Of a DNA stretch of 64,000 nt, positions 17,593 through 25,317 are shown in pieces. Position numbers and translations under genes: made by a program. Source of the stretch: Prosthecobacter sp. (GTDB lineage: Bacteria; Verrucomicrobiota; Verrucomicrobiia; Verrucomicrobiales; Verrucomicrobiaceae). How positions within the stretch are numbered: position 1 is the first letter of the stretch; each line of letters begins with the position of its first letter. The stretch spans positions 144,304 through 208,303 of the forward strand of contig NZ_JAGRPF010000113.1 in the NCBI RefSeq assembly GCF_020439865.1, given 5' to 3'. Under the pieces are notes generated by a model. That model saw only the letters and a program-made list of their open reading frames with translations. It had not been told where the DNA came from and made no database searches.

Positions 17593-19017
17593 TTAAAAAT
17601 AGCGTGTGAGCTGCACGCCCACCTGGGAACGGTTGACGTCGGCTCCCTGCACATCACTGCGGGTGCGTTGATGCCACTGGTAGAACAGCTCGATGTTGGT
17701 CCGGTTGTACTCACGGTCTATTTCACCACGATACCCCAGCGCTAAGCGCAGCATGGGCTCCCAGTCGCGCCTGCCGGTGTCATAAAGTCGGCGGATGACC
17801 TGCACAGCAGCGGTGGAGTAAAAGTGGGGGCTGAAATCGTGCGAGATGTCCGGCCCAAAACGTATCTGGCGAAACAGTGCGCCCTGCGCCAGCACCGACG
17901 GGGTGTTGGCCACCCGCAGGCTGGTGTTGATCCGGGTTTTCTCTGAAACCTGCCAGTAAACCGAACTCATGGTCACCAGGCTGGTTTTCATGCTTTGCGG
18001 CGGGGAGCGCTGGAACTCGCGCCATTCGATGCCGGTGCGGGTGTTGAAACCGAATTTCGTCGTGGGTCTCCAATCGATCAAAATCAGCGCCTGCTGGTAG
18101 TTCTGGCTTCCCAGGGCACGCTGCTCGTAGATGATGCTGCCAAACTCACTGCCAATCCCCAGCTTCGTCTTCGGCGACAGCTCCCAGTTCAAGCCAAGAT
18201 CACCTATCCATTCAGACCGGTTGGAGGTGGCCTGTGCGACGGTCAGTTTCCGGTAGGTTCCCTTGCCTCTCAAAGTTGTTCGTGGCGTAATCTTGTACTC
18301 CTGCAATGCGGAGGCATCCAGCAAGGTGTAGTTCATTTCAGGGGAGGTGTTTTCCGAAGACGCCAGAATGCGTTCATCATACTCCAACCGCAGGACAGAG
18401 CGTGAAACCTCGTTCACCCGCCCTGTTTCACAGAGAAAGTGCTGGGCATAATCATCCACCTCCTCCCCTAAATGGTAGTAGAAGGTCGGCACATACAGCA
18501 GGCTGGTGTAGTACTGTGACCGGCCTGAGTTTGGCCCGCTGATCCAGCCCTGAGGATCGCCGAGGTCGAGTTTGATGACCGGGGAGATTTCAAAAACAGT
18601 TTCACTCTTCTTGCGATTGCTGGTCAGGAAATCAATGTTGTCGGTGTAGAACAACGTGGACTGCAGGCCTAGTGCGACGTTCGCATTGATGTCGCCGGCC
18701 AATCCCCAGGTGTACGGCTGAAATCCAGATGACGAGGCGGCGCTCTGCCAGCGTCGGGGTTCTGAGGTGAGATCCACATCGGGATTGGCTGCACGTCTGG
18801 AGGACTTCGAAAGTGTGACAAACGTGGTCCCGTCATCCGGCGGTGGGAGCAATGTGGAAGGCTCCATCAAGCCCAATGGTCCTGGCAATGAAACGAAGCC
18901 GTCAGAATATCGCGGTGCCGCCTCTTTTTTGAGCGGAGTGGCAGCCGTGGCGGCCGTGCAGGTGAGCACGATGGCCATCAGGTTGCCGGGCAGCAGAAAT
19001 GCAGCGCGTAATTCCAC
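17593..19017 (-). CDS. outer-membrane beta-barrel protein of the polysaccharide locus
   Basis: A 474-residue secreted protein with a hydrophobic leader (LPGNLMAIVLTCTAATA) and about 65 disordered residues, then many alternating amphipathic strands (LGLQSTLFYTDNIDF, YYTSLLYVPTFYYHL, RLEYDERIL and others). It ends in QLTRYF, the aromatic terminus of outer-membrane barrels. Similar proteins sit beside Wza-like genes in exopolysaccharide loci and are thought to help secretion. It begins the leftward unit and is divergent, across 91 bases, from the Wza-like lipoprotein gene, so both export components share one control region. Confidence 0.75.
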   Translation of the reverse strand: MELRAAFLLPGNLMAIVLTCTAATAATPLKKEAAPRYSDGFVSLPGPLGLMEPSTLLPPPDDGTTFVTLSKSSRRAANPDVDLTSEPRRWQSAASSSGFQPYTWGLAGDINANVALGLQSTLFYTDNIDFLTSNRKKSETVFEISPVIKLDLGDPQGWISGPNSGRSQYYTSLLYVPTFYYHLGEEVDDYAQHFLCETGRVNEVSRSVLRLEYDERILASSENTSPEMNYTLLDASALQEYKITPRTTLRGKGTYRKLTVAQATSNRSEWIGDLGLNWELSPKTKLGIGSEFGSIIYEQRALGSQNYQQALILIDWRPTTKFGFNTRTGIEWREFQRSPPQSMKTSLVTMSSVYWQVSEKTRINTSLRVANTPSVLAQGALFRQIRFGPDISHDFSPHFYSTAAVQVIRRLYDTGRRDWEPMLRLALGYRGEIDREYNRTNIELFYQWHQRTRSDVQGADVNRSQVGVQLTRYF

Positions 19018-19108
19018 AAATCATTAAGTGGATATGGGAGGAAATCGTCAAGGCAATTCACAATCCTTTGTATTGACACTTACGAATCAATCCAGTAACC
19101 ACAATTCC

Positions 19109-19732
19109 ATGAAGCTTCCAACTACGTGTGGCCCGTCGGCTTTGGGACTTTGTTTATTGCTCTCTGCTTGTGCTTCGAAGAGCGAACTGCCGCCGCCGCC
19201 GCCGCCGCCGGCATCAGCGGCTCATTACTCCATCCAGCCGGGAGACCTGCTGGGCATCACCTTCGCCGGTGAGCCCGATCTCGGACAGCAGGCACGGGTG
19301 GATTGGAACGGCATGATCAACGTCCCGACATTGTCCTCCGAAGGTAACGCCGAGATCCGGGCCGCTGGTTCGAGTCCCTCCGCGCTCGCATCCAGACTCA
19401 GTTCCTACGCTGTGGACAACAAGATTCTCGTCAAGGCACGGGCGCAGGTGCAGGTCATCGAGTACGTCAGCCTGGCGTACTCCGTGCTGGGTCAGGTCGC
19501 CCAGCCCGGCCGCTATAATTTCCCTCGTGGCGTGGAGCCGCGCCTCACCGTCGAGGAAGCCATTGCTCTGGCGGGCGGTTACACACGCCTCGCCCGGCAG
19601 TCAAAGGTGCTGCTGAAACGTGGAAGCCAGGTTTATGCCCTCGATTTGAAAAAACATGCCACACAGCCAGACCAGCAGCCGATTGTTATCATTCCCGGCG
19701 ATGTCATCACGGTGTCGGAGCGCATGTTTTGA
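19109..19732 (+). CDS. polysaccharide export lipoprotein (Wza-like, poly-export plus SLBB)
   Basis: A 207-residue lipoprotein starting at ATG 19109, with lipobox LLSAC (Cys21) and a run of seven prolines at residues 28-34. The poly-export domain begins YSIQPGDLLGITFAGEPDL, and an SLBB-type fold (VLGQVAQPGRYNFP, LTVEEAIALAGGYT) follows, ending in a short VIIPGDVITVSERMF strand. It is about half the length of E. coli Wza and lacks the extra SLBB and the C-terminal outer-membrane helix, so the barrel protein encoded divergently may form the outer pore. Seventeen bases separate it from the cyclic-nucleotide-binding kinase gene. Confidence 0.92.
   Translation: MKLPTTCGPSALGLCLLLSACASKSELPPPPPPPASAAHYSIQPGDLLGITFAGEPDLGQQARVDWNGMINVPTLSSEGNAEIRAAGSSPSALASRLSSYAVDNKILVKARAQVQVIEYVSLAYSVLGQVAQPGRYNFPRGVEPRLTVEEAIALAGGYTRLARQSKVLLKRGSQVYALDLKKHATQPDQQPIVIIPGDVITVSERMF
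19190..19210 (+). repeat. (CCG)7 trinucleotide run
   Basis: Seven uninterrupted CCG codons encode a polyproline stretch just after the lipidated cysteine of the export lipoprotein. The run could change length by slippage without breaking the frame and would alter the tether to the membrane. Confidence 0.85.
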
Positions 19733-19749
19733 GCTTTCCAAAGCGAGCC

Positions 19750-20847
19750 ATGATTTCCGCCGAGTGCAGAGCCACCTTTGTCAGTCTTCTGGAATCTGAG
19801 CTCAAGCAGCAGCAGGTTGAGCCGGTTGTTCGTGAATATCGGGCCGGCGAGGTAATCTTCGAAGAAGGGGATCCCGGTGACGGTCTCTACGCCATCCTCA
19901 ATGGTCTGGTGCGCATATCCGCCTTCGTCAGCCAATCAAACAAGCATGCGCTCCGTGAATTTGCGGCGGGTGATTTTTTCGGCGAGATGGCCATCATCAA
20001 CAACGCTTCGCGTTCAGCCACGGCGACGGCGCAGCAGGACTCGCGTCTGTTGTTTGTTTCACGTGACCAGGTCACCGACCTTATGGAGCAGTCGCCGCAG
20101 CTCGTCTTTGCGCTGCTGCATGCGTTCAGCCTGCGCATGCGTGAGACGAACAGCCACTTTGTCCATGAGATGCTTGAGGCCGAGCGGCTTTCGCTCATGG
20201 GGCGTTTCGCGCGTTCCATCGTGCATGATTTGAAGAATCCGCTCAGCGTCATCGCCCTCGCCGCAGATGCCACCGCGTCCGAACGCGCCAGCCCGGAACT
20301 GCGGGCGCAGGCAAAAAAACGCATTCATCAGCAGGTGCAGCGCCTCACCCACATGCTCAACGAGCTGCTGCGTGTCAGCGAAGGGTCCACCCAGCATGCA
20401 CTGGAACCGGTGAACTTCGCCACCTACTTCGCCGAGGTGATCGACCAGACGCGTGACGAGTTGGAGAACAAAAAAGTCGTCGTCGAGGTGCAGGCCGCCG
20501 CGCCTGACATTGTTCTGCCGCTCAACACCCGCCGCCTCGACCATGTCTTTTTCAACCTGTTCAACAACGCCGCCGACTTCATGCCCGACGGCGGCCGCAT
20601 CATGGTGCGTTTCGAACAGAACCCGCGCGAAATCTACGCCGAGGTCGAGGACACCGGCCCGGGGTTCAAGCCCGGCATCGTGGACAAGCTCTTCACGCCC
20701 TTCTTCACCGACGGCAAGCCCACAGGCACCGGCCTCGGCCTCTCCATCTGCAAAAACATCGTCGAAGACCACGGCGGCCGCATCTGGCCGAAGGAGGTGG
20801 CCGGCTGCGGCGGTGTGTTCTGCTTCACGCTGCCGTTGAAGGCGTGA
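19750..20847 (+). CDS. cyclic-nucleotide-binding-domain histidine kinase
   Basis: A 365-residue soluble protein. Residues 25-130 are a CRP-type cyclic-nucleotide-binding domain: GEVIFEEGDPGDGLYAILNG, then the phosphate-binding cassette FGEMAIINNASRSA, with its Glu and Arg kept. A kinase core follows: H-box IVHDLKNPL with His159, N-box NLFNNAADFM, G1 DTGPGF and G2 TGTGLGLSI. It probably links a cyclic nucleotide to phosphotransfer. The start at ATG 19750 is preferred over a TTG overlapping the previous stop. Adjacency to the Wza-like gene suggests that it controls polymer export or synthesis, perhaps through the receiver-only protein at 13350-13745. Confidence 0.88.
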   Translation: MISAECRATFVSLLESELKQQQVEPVVREYRAGEVIFEEGDPGDGLYAILNGLVRISAFVSQSNKHALREFAAGDFFGEMAIINNASRSATATAQQDSRLLFVSRDQVTDLMEQSPQLVFALLHAFSLRMRETNSHFVHEMLEAERLSLMGRFARSIVHDLKNPLSVIALAADATASERASPELRAQAKKRIHQQVQRLTHMLNELLRVSEGSTQHALEPVNFATYFAEVIDQTRDELENKKVVVEVQAAAPDIVLPLNTRRLDHVFFNLFNNAADFMPDGGRIMVRFEQNPREIYAEVEDTGPGFKPGIVDKLFTPFFTDGKPTGTGLGLSICKNIVEDHGGRIWPKEVAGCGGVFCFTLPLKA

Positions 20848-20853
20848 GACGGC

Positions 20854-21528
20854 TTACTTGTTCAGCACGAGACGCAAAGTGCCGTTGTGGATGTCCATCG
20901 ATCGAATGCCAGCGAGGAACTTTTGCAGCGCCGGATCGCTCTCCACGTTTTCGGCGACGAGGTCGATGCCCTTGATGTCGCCGATCCAGCTGTTTGGCAG
21001 CGAGATGCCGCCGAGGCTCAGGTCGTCGAGTTTGAGCGACAGCTTGTGTTCAGCCGACAAGCTGGTGCCGAAGGTGAAACGCAGACGGATCTTCTGATTC
21101 GGGAAAATCGGAAAATCTTCCGGTGCTTGGAAGATGATCGCTGCGGAGACATTGCCCTCGCCGAATTTCACCTGCACGTTCTCTCCGAGCTGCTGCTTGG
21201 CCAGGTAGGCGTTTACCTCCCGCTCGTTGACAATGATCGTGCGGTTCGCCTCGTCTGCCGGGATGGCGTCGGGATTGTTGAGCGCCTCCAGTTTGTTATC
21301 GAACGCCGCCTGCTCGCTGGCGGTGAGGCTCACGGGCGTGATGGGGGAGGGATAGAACGTGTGTTTCACCCAGAGCGCGCCGGTGGCGGCGGCGATGCCC
21401 GCGCAGCCAAGAATGACTCCGAGGGTGATGAGGACGATCTTTTTCTTGGAACGCGCACGCGGAGCGGCGGGCGCTGCGGATTCAGGGATGGTTTGCATGG
21501 CGGTGGGATTGGATGGTTTCGCCACCAT
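20854..21528 (-). CDS. conserved hypothetical membrane-anchored protein
   Basis: A 224-residue protein if it starts at ATG 21528 (MVAKPSNP); ATG 21498 (MQTIPES) is an alternative. A basic stretch (RARSKKK) precedes a single membrane span (IVLITLGVILGCAGIAAATGALWV), so the remaining 160 residues face the periplasm. No catalytic motif is recognised; the sequence has beta-rich stretches (KIRLRFTFGTSL, HKLSLKLDDLSLGG) suggesting a lipid- or ligand-binding sandwich. It is convergent with the kinase gene (6 bases apart) and divergent from glpK. Function unknown. Confidence 0.7.
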   Translation of the reverse strand: MVAKPSNPTAMQTIPESAAPAAPRARSKKKIVLITLGVILGCAGIAAATGALWVKHTFYPSPITPVSLTASEQAAFDNKLEALNNPDAIPADEANRTIIVNEREVNAYLAKQQLGENVQVKFGEGNVSAAIIFQAPEDFPIFPNQKIRLRFTFGTSLSAEHKLSLKLDDLSLGGISLPNSWIGDIKGIDLVAENVESDPALQKFLAGIRSMDIHNGTLRLVLNK

Positions 21529-21625
21529 TGTATTCACTTTGAGGTAAAATCGCCATCTACATGTTGCCCGGCAGATTGTAAGGCATTGACTCAGACTGTG
21601 GGTCTTGGGAACATCACGATTAACC

Positions 21626-23116
21626 ATGAAATTCATCCTCGCACTCGACCAGGGCACGACCAGTTCACGCGCCATTCTCTTCAATCACGACGGCGGCATC
21701 GTGGCGACGGCGCAGAAGGAATTCCGGCAGATTTTCCCGAAACCGGGCTGGGTGGAGCACGACGCGCAGGAAATCTGGGCCACGCAGGCGGGTGTCGCTT
21801 CGGAGGTTTTGCACAAGGCGCATGCGAAGGCCTCGGATGTGGCCGCCATCGGCATCACGAATCAGCGGGAGACGGCGGTAGTGTGGGATCGCAAAACGGG
21901 GAAGCCCGTCTGCAATGCGATCGTGTGGCAGGACCGCCGCACGGCGCCGATGTGCGACAAGATGCGCGCACAGAAGCTCGATCGCTTGATTCAAAAAAAG
22001 ACCGGTCTCGTCATCGATGCCTACTTCTCCGCCACGAAGGTGCAGTGGATGCTGCAAAACGTGAAGGGACTCAAAGCGCGCGCCGCGAAGGGCGAACTTG
22101 CCTTTGGCACGGTCGATTCCTGGCTGCTGTGGAATCTCACCGGCGGCAAGGTGCACGCGACGGATGTGAGCAATGCCTCGCGCACCATGCTCTACGACAT
22201 TCGCAAAGGCGACTGGGATGACGAACTGCTGAAACTCTTCGGCGTTCCGCGTTCCATGTTGCCGGAAGTAAAGGATTCGAGCGGCGTGTTTGGCGAGACT
22301 TCGCTGCTTGGCGGCAGCATTCCTGTCGCGGGCATCGCGGGCGACCAGCAGTCCGCGCTCTTTGGTCAGGTGTGCACAAAACCGGGTCTGGTGAAGAACA
22401 CCTACGGCACCGGTTGCTTCATGCTGATGAACACCGGCACGAAGCCGATCACCTCGAAGAACAAACTGCTCACCACCATCGCGTGGCGCATCGGCGGACG
22501 CACGGAGTATGCGCTGGAAGGCAGCGTGTTCATCGCCGGCGCGGCGATTCAGTGGCTGCGCGACGGCCTGGGCATCATCAAGACCGCGCCCGACGTTGAG
22601 GCGCTCGCCGCGAGCGTGCCGGACACGGGCGGCGTTTACATGGTGCCCGCGTTTGCAGGCCTCGGTGCGCCGCATTGGGATGCGTATGCGCGCGGCACGC
22701 TCGTGGGCATGACGCGCGGCACCACGGCGGCGCACATCGCGCGTGCGGCGCTGGAAGGCATCGCCTTGCAGGTCATGGACATCTTGAAGGCGATGGAGGC
22801 CGATGCGGGCATCAAGCTGAAGGAGCTCCGCGTCGATGGCGGCGCGAGTGTGAACAACCTGCTCATTCAAATGCAGTGCGACTTGCTTGGTGTGCCGGTG
22901 GTGCGTCCGAAGGTGAATGAAACCACCGCGCTCGGTGCCGCGTGCCTCGCAGGTCTCGCTGTCGGCTTCTGGAAGAACGTGGCCAACATCTCGAAGCACT
23001 GGCAGGTGGACCGCAAATTCAAGCCGGCCATGAAGGCCGCCGCACGCGCCAAAATCACGCAGGGCTGGAATCGTGCGCTCACCCGCGCCAAAGCGTGGGA
23101 GGAAAAAACCGCATGA
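21626..23116 (+). CDS. glpK: glycerol kinase
   Basis: A 496-residue FGGY-family kinase, the usual length. The N-terminus has [13 protein letters not shown] and [21 protein letters not shown], and the body contains [42 protein letters not shown] and [14 protein letters not shown], all hallmarks of GlpK. It phosphorylates glycerol to sn-glycerol 3-phosphate in the cytoplasm. The FBP-sensitive and EIIA-contact features of the E. coli enzyme cannot be judged here. No glpF or glpD is adjacent; instead the stop overlaps a GNAT gene by ATGA. Confidence 0.96.
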   Translation: MKFILALDQGTTSSRAILFNHDGGIVATAQKEFRQIFPKPGWVEHDAQEIWATQAGVASEVLHKAHAKASDVAAIGITNQRETAVVWDRKTGKPVCNAIVWQDRRTAPMCDKMRAQKLDRLIQKKTGLVIDAYFSATKVQWMLQNVKGLKARAAKGELAFGTVDSWLLWNLTGGKVHATDVSNASRTMLYDIRKGDWDDELLKLFGVPRSMLPEVKDSSGVFGETSLLGGSIPVAGIAGDQQSALFGQVCTKPGLVKNTYGTGCFMLMNTGTKPITSKNKLLTTIAWRIGGRTEYALEGSVFIAGAAIQWLRDGLGIIKTAPDVEALAASVPDTGGVYMVPAFAGLGAPHWDAYARGTLVGMTRGTTAAHIARAALEGIALQVMDILKAMEADAGIKLKELRVDGGASVNNLLIQMQCDLLGVPVVRPKVNETTALGAACLAGLAVGFWKNVANISKHWQVDRKFKPAMKAAARAKITQGWNRALTRAKAWEEKTA

Positions 23117-24198
23117 AGCACCGCGAGTGGATCAATCCGCCCTGCCCGCTGCTGCCGGAGGAAAACCGGCATTACGATCACACGGATGTCGAGGCGCTGA
23201 ACCACGAGCGCGGCCCGCTGTTTTATGAAACGGCGCTGCACTATGCGCAGAGCCTGTGGCGGGAGGGCTTTCCGGCCAAAAGCATCCTGCTCATCAACCG
23301 TGCGCTGTCGCTGCCCTTGAAGCGCGACGAGCCGATCCTCGCGAAATGGCCGCTGCCGTATCAGGCGCTCATCTGGATCCTGCAGCACCGCGTCGAGGGC
23401 CAGTTCATCGGCAATCCGCGCCGTCACTGGCAGCATCTCGCCACGCGCATGGTCGAGCCGAACAAGGAGCTGCGCACCTGGCGCGCCTGGGCCTGCTGGT
23501 ATCTGGCGAAAACGATCCTGCCGGAGATCGAGTTCCCTTCGGATCTCAAACAAGTCCGCGAGGAAAAGCTCGTGAAGCCCACGCGCGATCAGATCGCCGC
23601 CAATCTGCAGCGGCTCTCACCGGCGAATGATCTCGAGGTGTGGCAGCAGGCATTGCAGACCATCAAAGACGCCATTCATCCGCTGCCCGCGCGCATCCGC
23701 CGCATCGGACCGGACGAACTCACCACCGTGCAGCAGCTCGGGCATGCGATCTGGCTCGCGTGCTACCCCGGCATCATCAGCGACGCGCAGATCCACTACA
23801 TGCTCTCCATCTGGTATCAACCCGGCAACATGGCGCACGAGATGCAGGCGCGCGACGTGTGGTATGCGCTGGTCGAGGTCGAGGGGCGCGGCGCGGTCGG
23901 CTACATCTCGTTTGAAAAGCTCGCGCATGAGCCCGTGCTCTTCATCAACAAGCTCTACCTCCTGCCCGAAGTGCATGGTCTCGGTCTCGGCGGTCTGACA
24001 CTGCGTTGGGCCGAGGACCGCGCCCGCGACCTGCGCTGCAAAAGGGTGCGCCTCCGCGTCAACAAACGCAACGCCGCCGCCATCCGCGCCTACCTCCGCC
24101 ATGGCTTCCACTTCACCGAAGACGTCTGCAGCGACATCGGCAGCGGCTTCGTCATGGATGATTATGTGATGGAGAAGGTGGTGGGATCGACAATCTAA
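23113..24198 (+). CDS. GNAT N-acetyltransferase with a conserved N-terminal domain
   Basis: A 361-residue two-part protein coupled to glpK by a 4-bp overlap. Residues 1-195 (starting [17 protein letters not shown]) form a helical domain with no assigned function. Residues 200-361 form a GNAT fold: the acetyl-CoA loop reads [18 protein letters not shown], followed by [22 protein letters not shown] and a closing [12 protein letters not shown], as in the diamine/peptide acetyltransferase group. The substrate is unknown. The N-terminal part resembles a domain I associate with verrucomicrobial proteins, but I cannot confirm that here. Confidence 0.8.
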   Translation: MKHREWINPPCPLLPEENRHYDHTDVEALNHERGPLFYETALHYAQSLWREGFPAKSILLINRALSLPLKRDEPILAKWPLPYQALIWILQHRVEGQFIGNPRRHWQHLATRMVEPNKELRTWRAWACWYLAKTILPEIEFPSDLKQVREEKLVKPTRDQIAANLQRLSPANDLEVWQQALQTIKDAIHPLPARIRRIGPDELTTVQQLGHAIWLACYPGIISDAQIHYMLSIWYQPGNMAHEMQARDVWYALVEVEGRGAVGYISFEKLAHEPVLFINKLYLLPEVHGLGLGGLTLRWAEDRARDLRCKRVRLRVNKRNAAAIRAYLRHGFHFTEDVCSDIGSGFVMDDYVMEKVVGSTI

Positions 24199-24221
24199 AA
24201 ACTTCTCGGGCAACATTCTTC

Positions 24222-25076
24222 ATGAAACGGTTCGTCAAATTCACCATCTACGAGGCGGAACTAGACTCTGAGGTCTGCGGAAACACGCTGCGTGCAAAAG
24301 AGATGAAGCATCTCAAGAAAAAATGGCCTCAGTTCTTCCCACCCAATTTGGTGGGCTTTCATTTGCAGGATGAACTTGGCGATCCGGTAATCGATGATGT
24401 GATTAAATACCTGCGCGCCACGGGTCGAGAACCAAACTGGAAGAGAAATCCTAGTGTCCCCCGCGAGCATCCGTCACAGTTTCAAATTGTGGGCGAGCGC
24501 GTCTGGGAGCCGGCCGACTTCGACAGCGCGGCCTATTTTCGCTGGGTCGTCAATGCCAAAGCCTGCGAGGGGAGAAGGCTGCCACCCGATGGCACCTTCG
24601 AGGTCGAGTTTAGTTCCTACCGAGGCAGAAAAATCGGCATCATGCAAAACTACTGGAATCCGATTTGCTCGGTGGAGTGCCGGGCGGAACTCGAAGCGCA
24701 GAAATTCAAGGGACTGTCTTTTCGTCCCGTGCAGGTCAAGAGCCGCAAGCCTGAAAAGCTCGTGCTCTGGCAAGTTTGGAGCAGCATCACACTGCCTCCA
24801 GTGCTTAACAAGGTGACGGGTTTAGAGGGCGAGCCATTTGATCCGGCCACCAGCAAGGTGTGCAGCATTGACGATTTGTACCGTCCTCCTGAGTATCGCT
24901 TTCCCATCGCCAAAGTGAAAGAACTCGAGCCTTTCGACATCGCCTTGACCACTGAGTGCTGGGGCGGCTCTCCAGCCCACTTCCGCGAACCGGCTATCAT
25001 CGTCTCCCGTCGGTTCCGTGAGTGGTTCATGACGCAAAAGATACCGGTGGAGTGGTGGCCGGTGGCATTGGAGTAG
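24222..25076 (+). CDS. hypothetical protein, unknown function
   Basis: A 284-residue soluble protein with no signal peptide or membrane span, rich in Trp, Phe and charged residues (KKKWPQFFPPNL, RVWEPADFDS). Base composition is visibly lower in G+C than in glpK and recG on either side, hinting at acquisition from elsewhere. The overall look (single domain, Trp-rich, no catalytic motif) recalls immunity-type proteins of polymorphic toxin systems, but no toxin gene is nearby and this is only an impression. Confidence 0.65.
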   Translation: MKRFVKFTIYEAELDSEVCGNTLRAKEMKHLKKKWPQFFPPNLVGFHLQDELGDPVIDDVIKYLRATGREPNWKRNPSVPREHPSQFQIVGERVWEPADFDSAAYFRWVVNAKACEGRRLPPDGTFEVEFSSYRGRKIGIMQNYWNPICSVECRAELEAQKFKGLSFRPVQVKSRKPEKLVLWQVWSSITLPPVLNKVTGLEGEPFDPATSKVCSIDDLYRPPEYRFPIAKVKELEPFDIALTTECWGGSPAHFREPAIIVSRRFREWFMTQKIPVEWWPVALE

Positions 25077-25128
25077 GCCGCCAACCTTCTCCGCCATTAT
25101 TCGCGCATGCAGCGAGGTTGTTTGAGAA

Positions 25129-25281
25129 GGAGCGCACGCGTCCCGCGTGCTGACTTCAGCGTCCCCGCTGAAGTCCGTTCCAAGATGTGTTTGGGTCGCA
25201 GAATGTTGAGAGGGGAATCGCTCATCCTCGGACGGTTTCCCGCGAGGACGCGTGAAACGGCACGCGGGACGCGTGCGCTCC
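25129..25281. repeat. REP-like element: perfect 22-bp inverted repeat enclosing a second hairpin
   Basis: The 22 bases at 25129-25150 (GGAGCGCACGCGTCCCGCGTGC is longer than needed to quote; key core GCACGCGTCCCGCGTGC) are perfectly complementary to 25260-25281. Inside, 25152-25161 and 25166-25175 form a perfect 10-bp stem (GACTTCAGCG / CGCTGAAGTC, loop TCCC). The element occupies the whole gap upstream of recG. Structured non-coding elements of this kind are usually dispersed and often yield short false protein predictions with Arg-rich, ARGTRALL-like translations. Confidence 0.8.
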
Positions 25282-25317
25282 TGTTGACACTTGCGAGGAC
25301 GCATTCCATCTCAGGCT

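Noticed and set aside
19073..19101. TTGACA box upstream of the Wza-like gene
   Set aside because: With 17-base spacing the -10 position reads TAACCA, a poor match, and the start codon would lie only about eight bases further on. Not enough to call a promoter.
24222..25076. Toxin-antitoxin or defence island between glpK and recG
   Set aside because: Only one orphan gene is present; no toxin, nuclease or restriction motif accompanies it.
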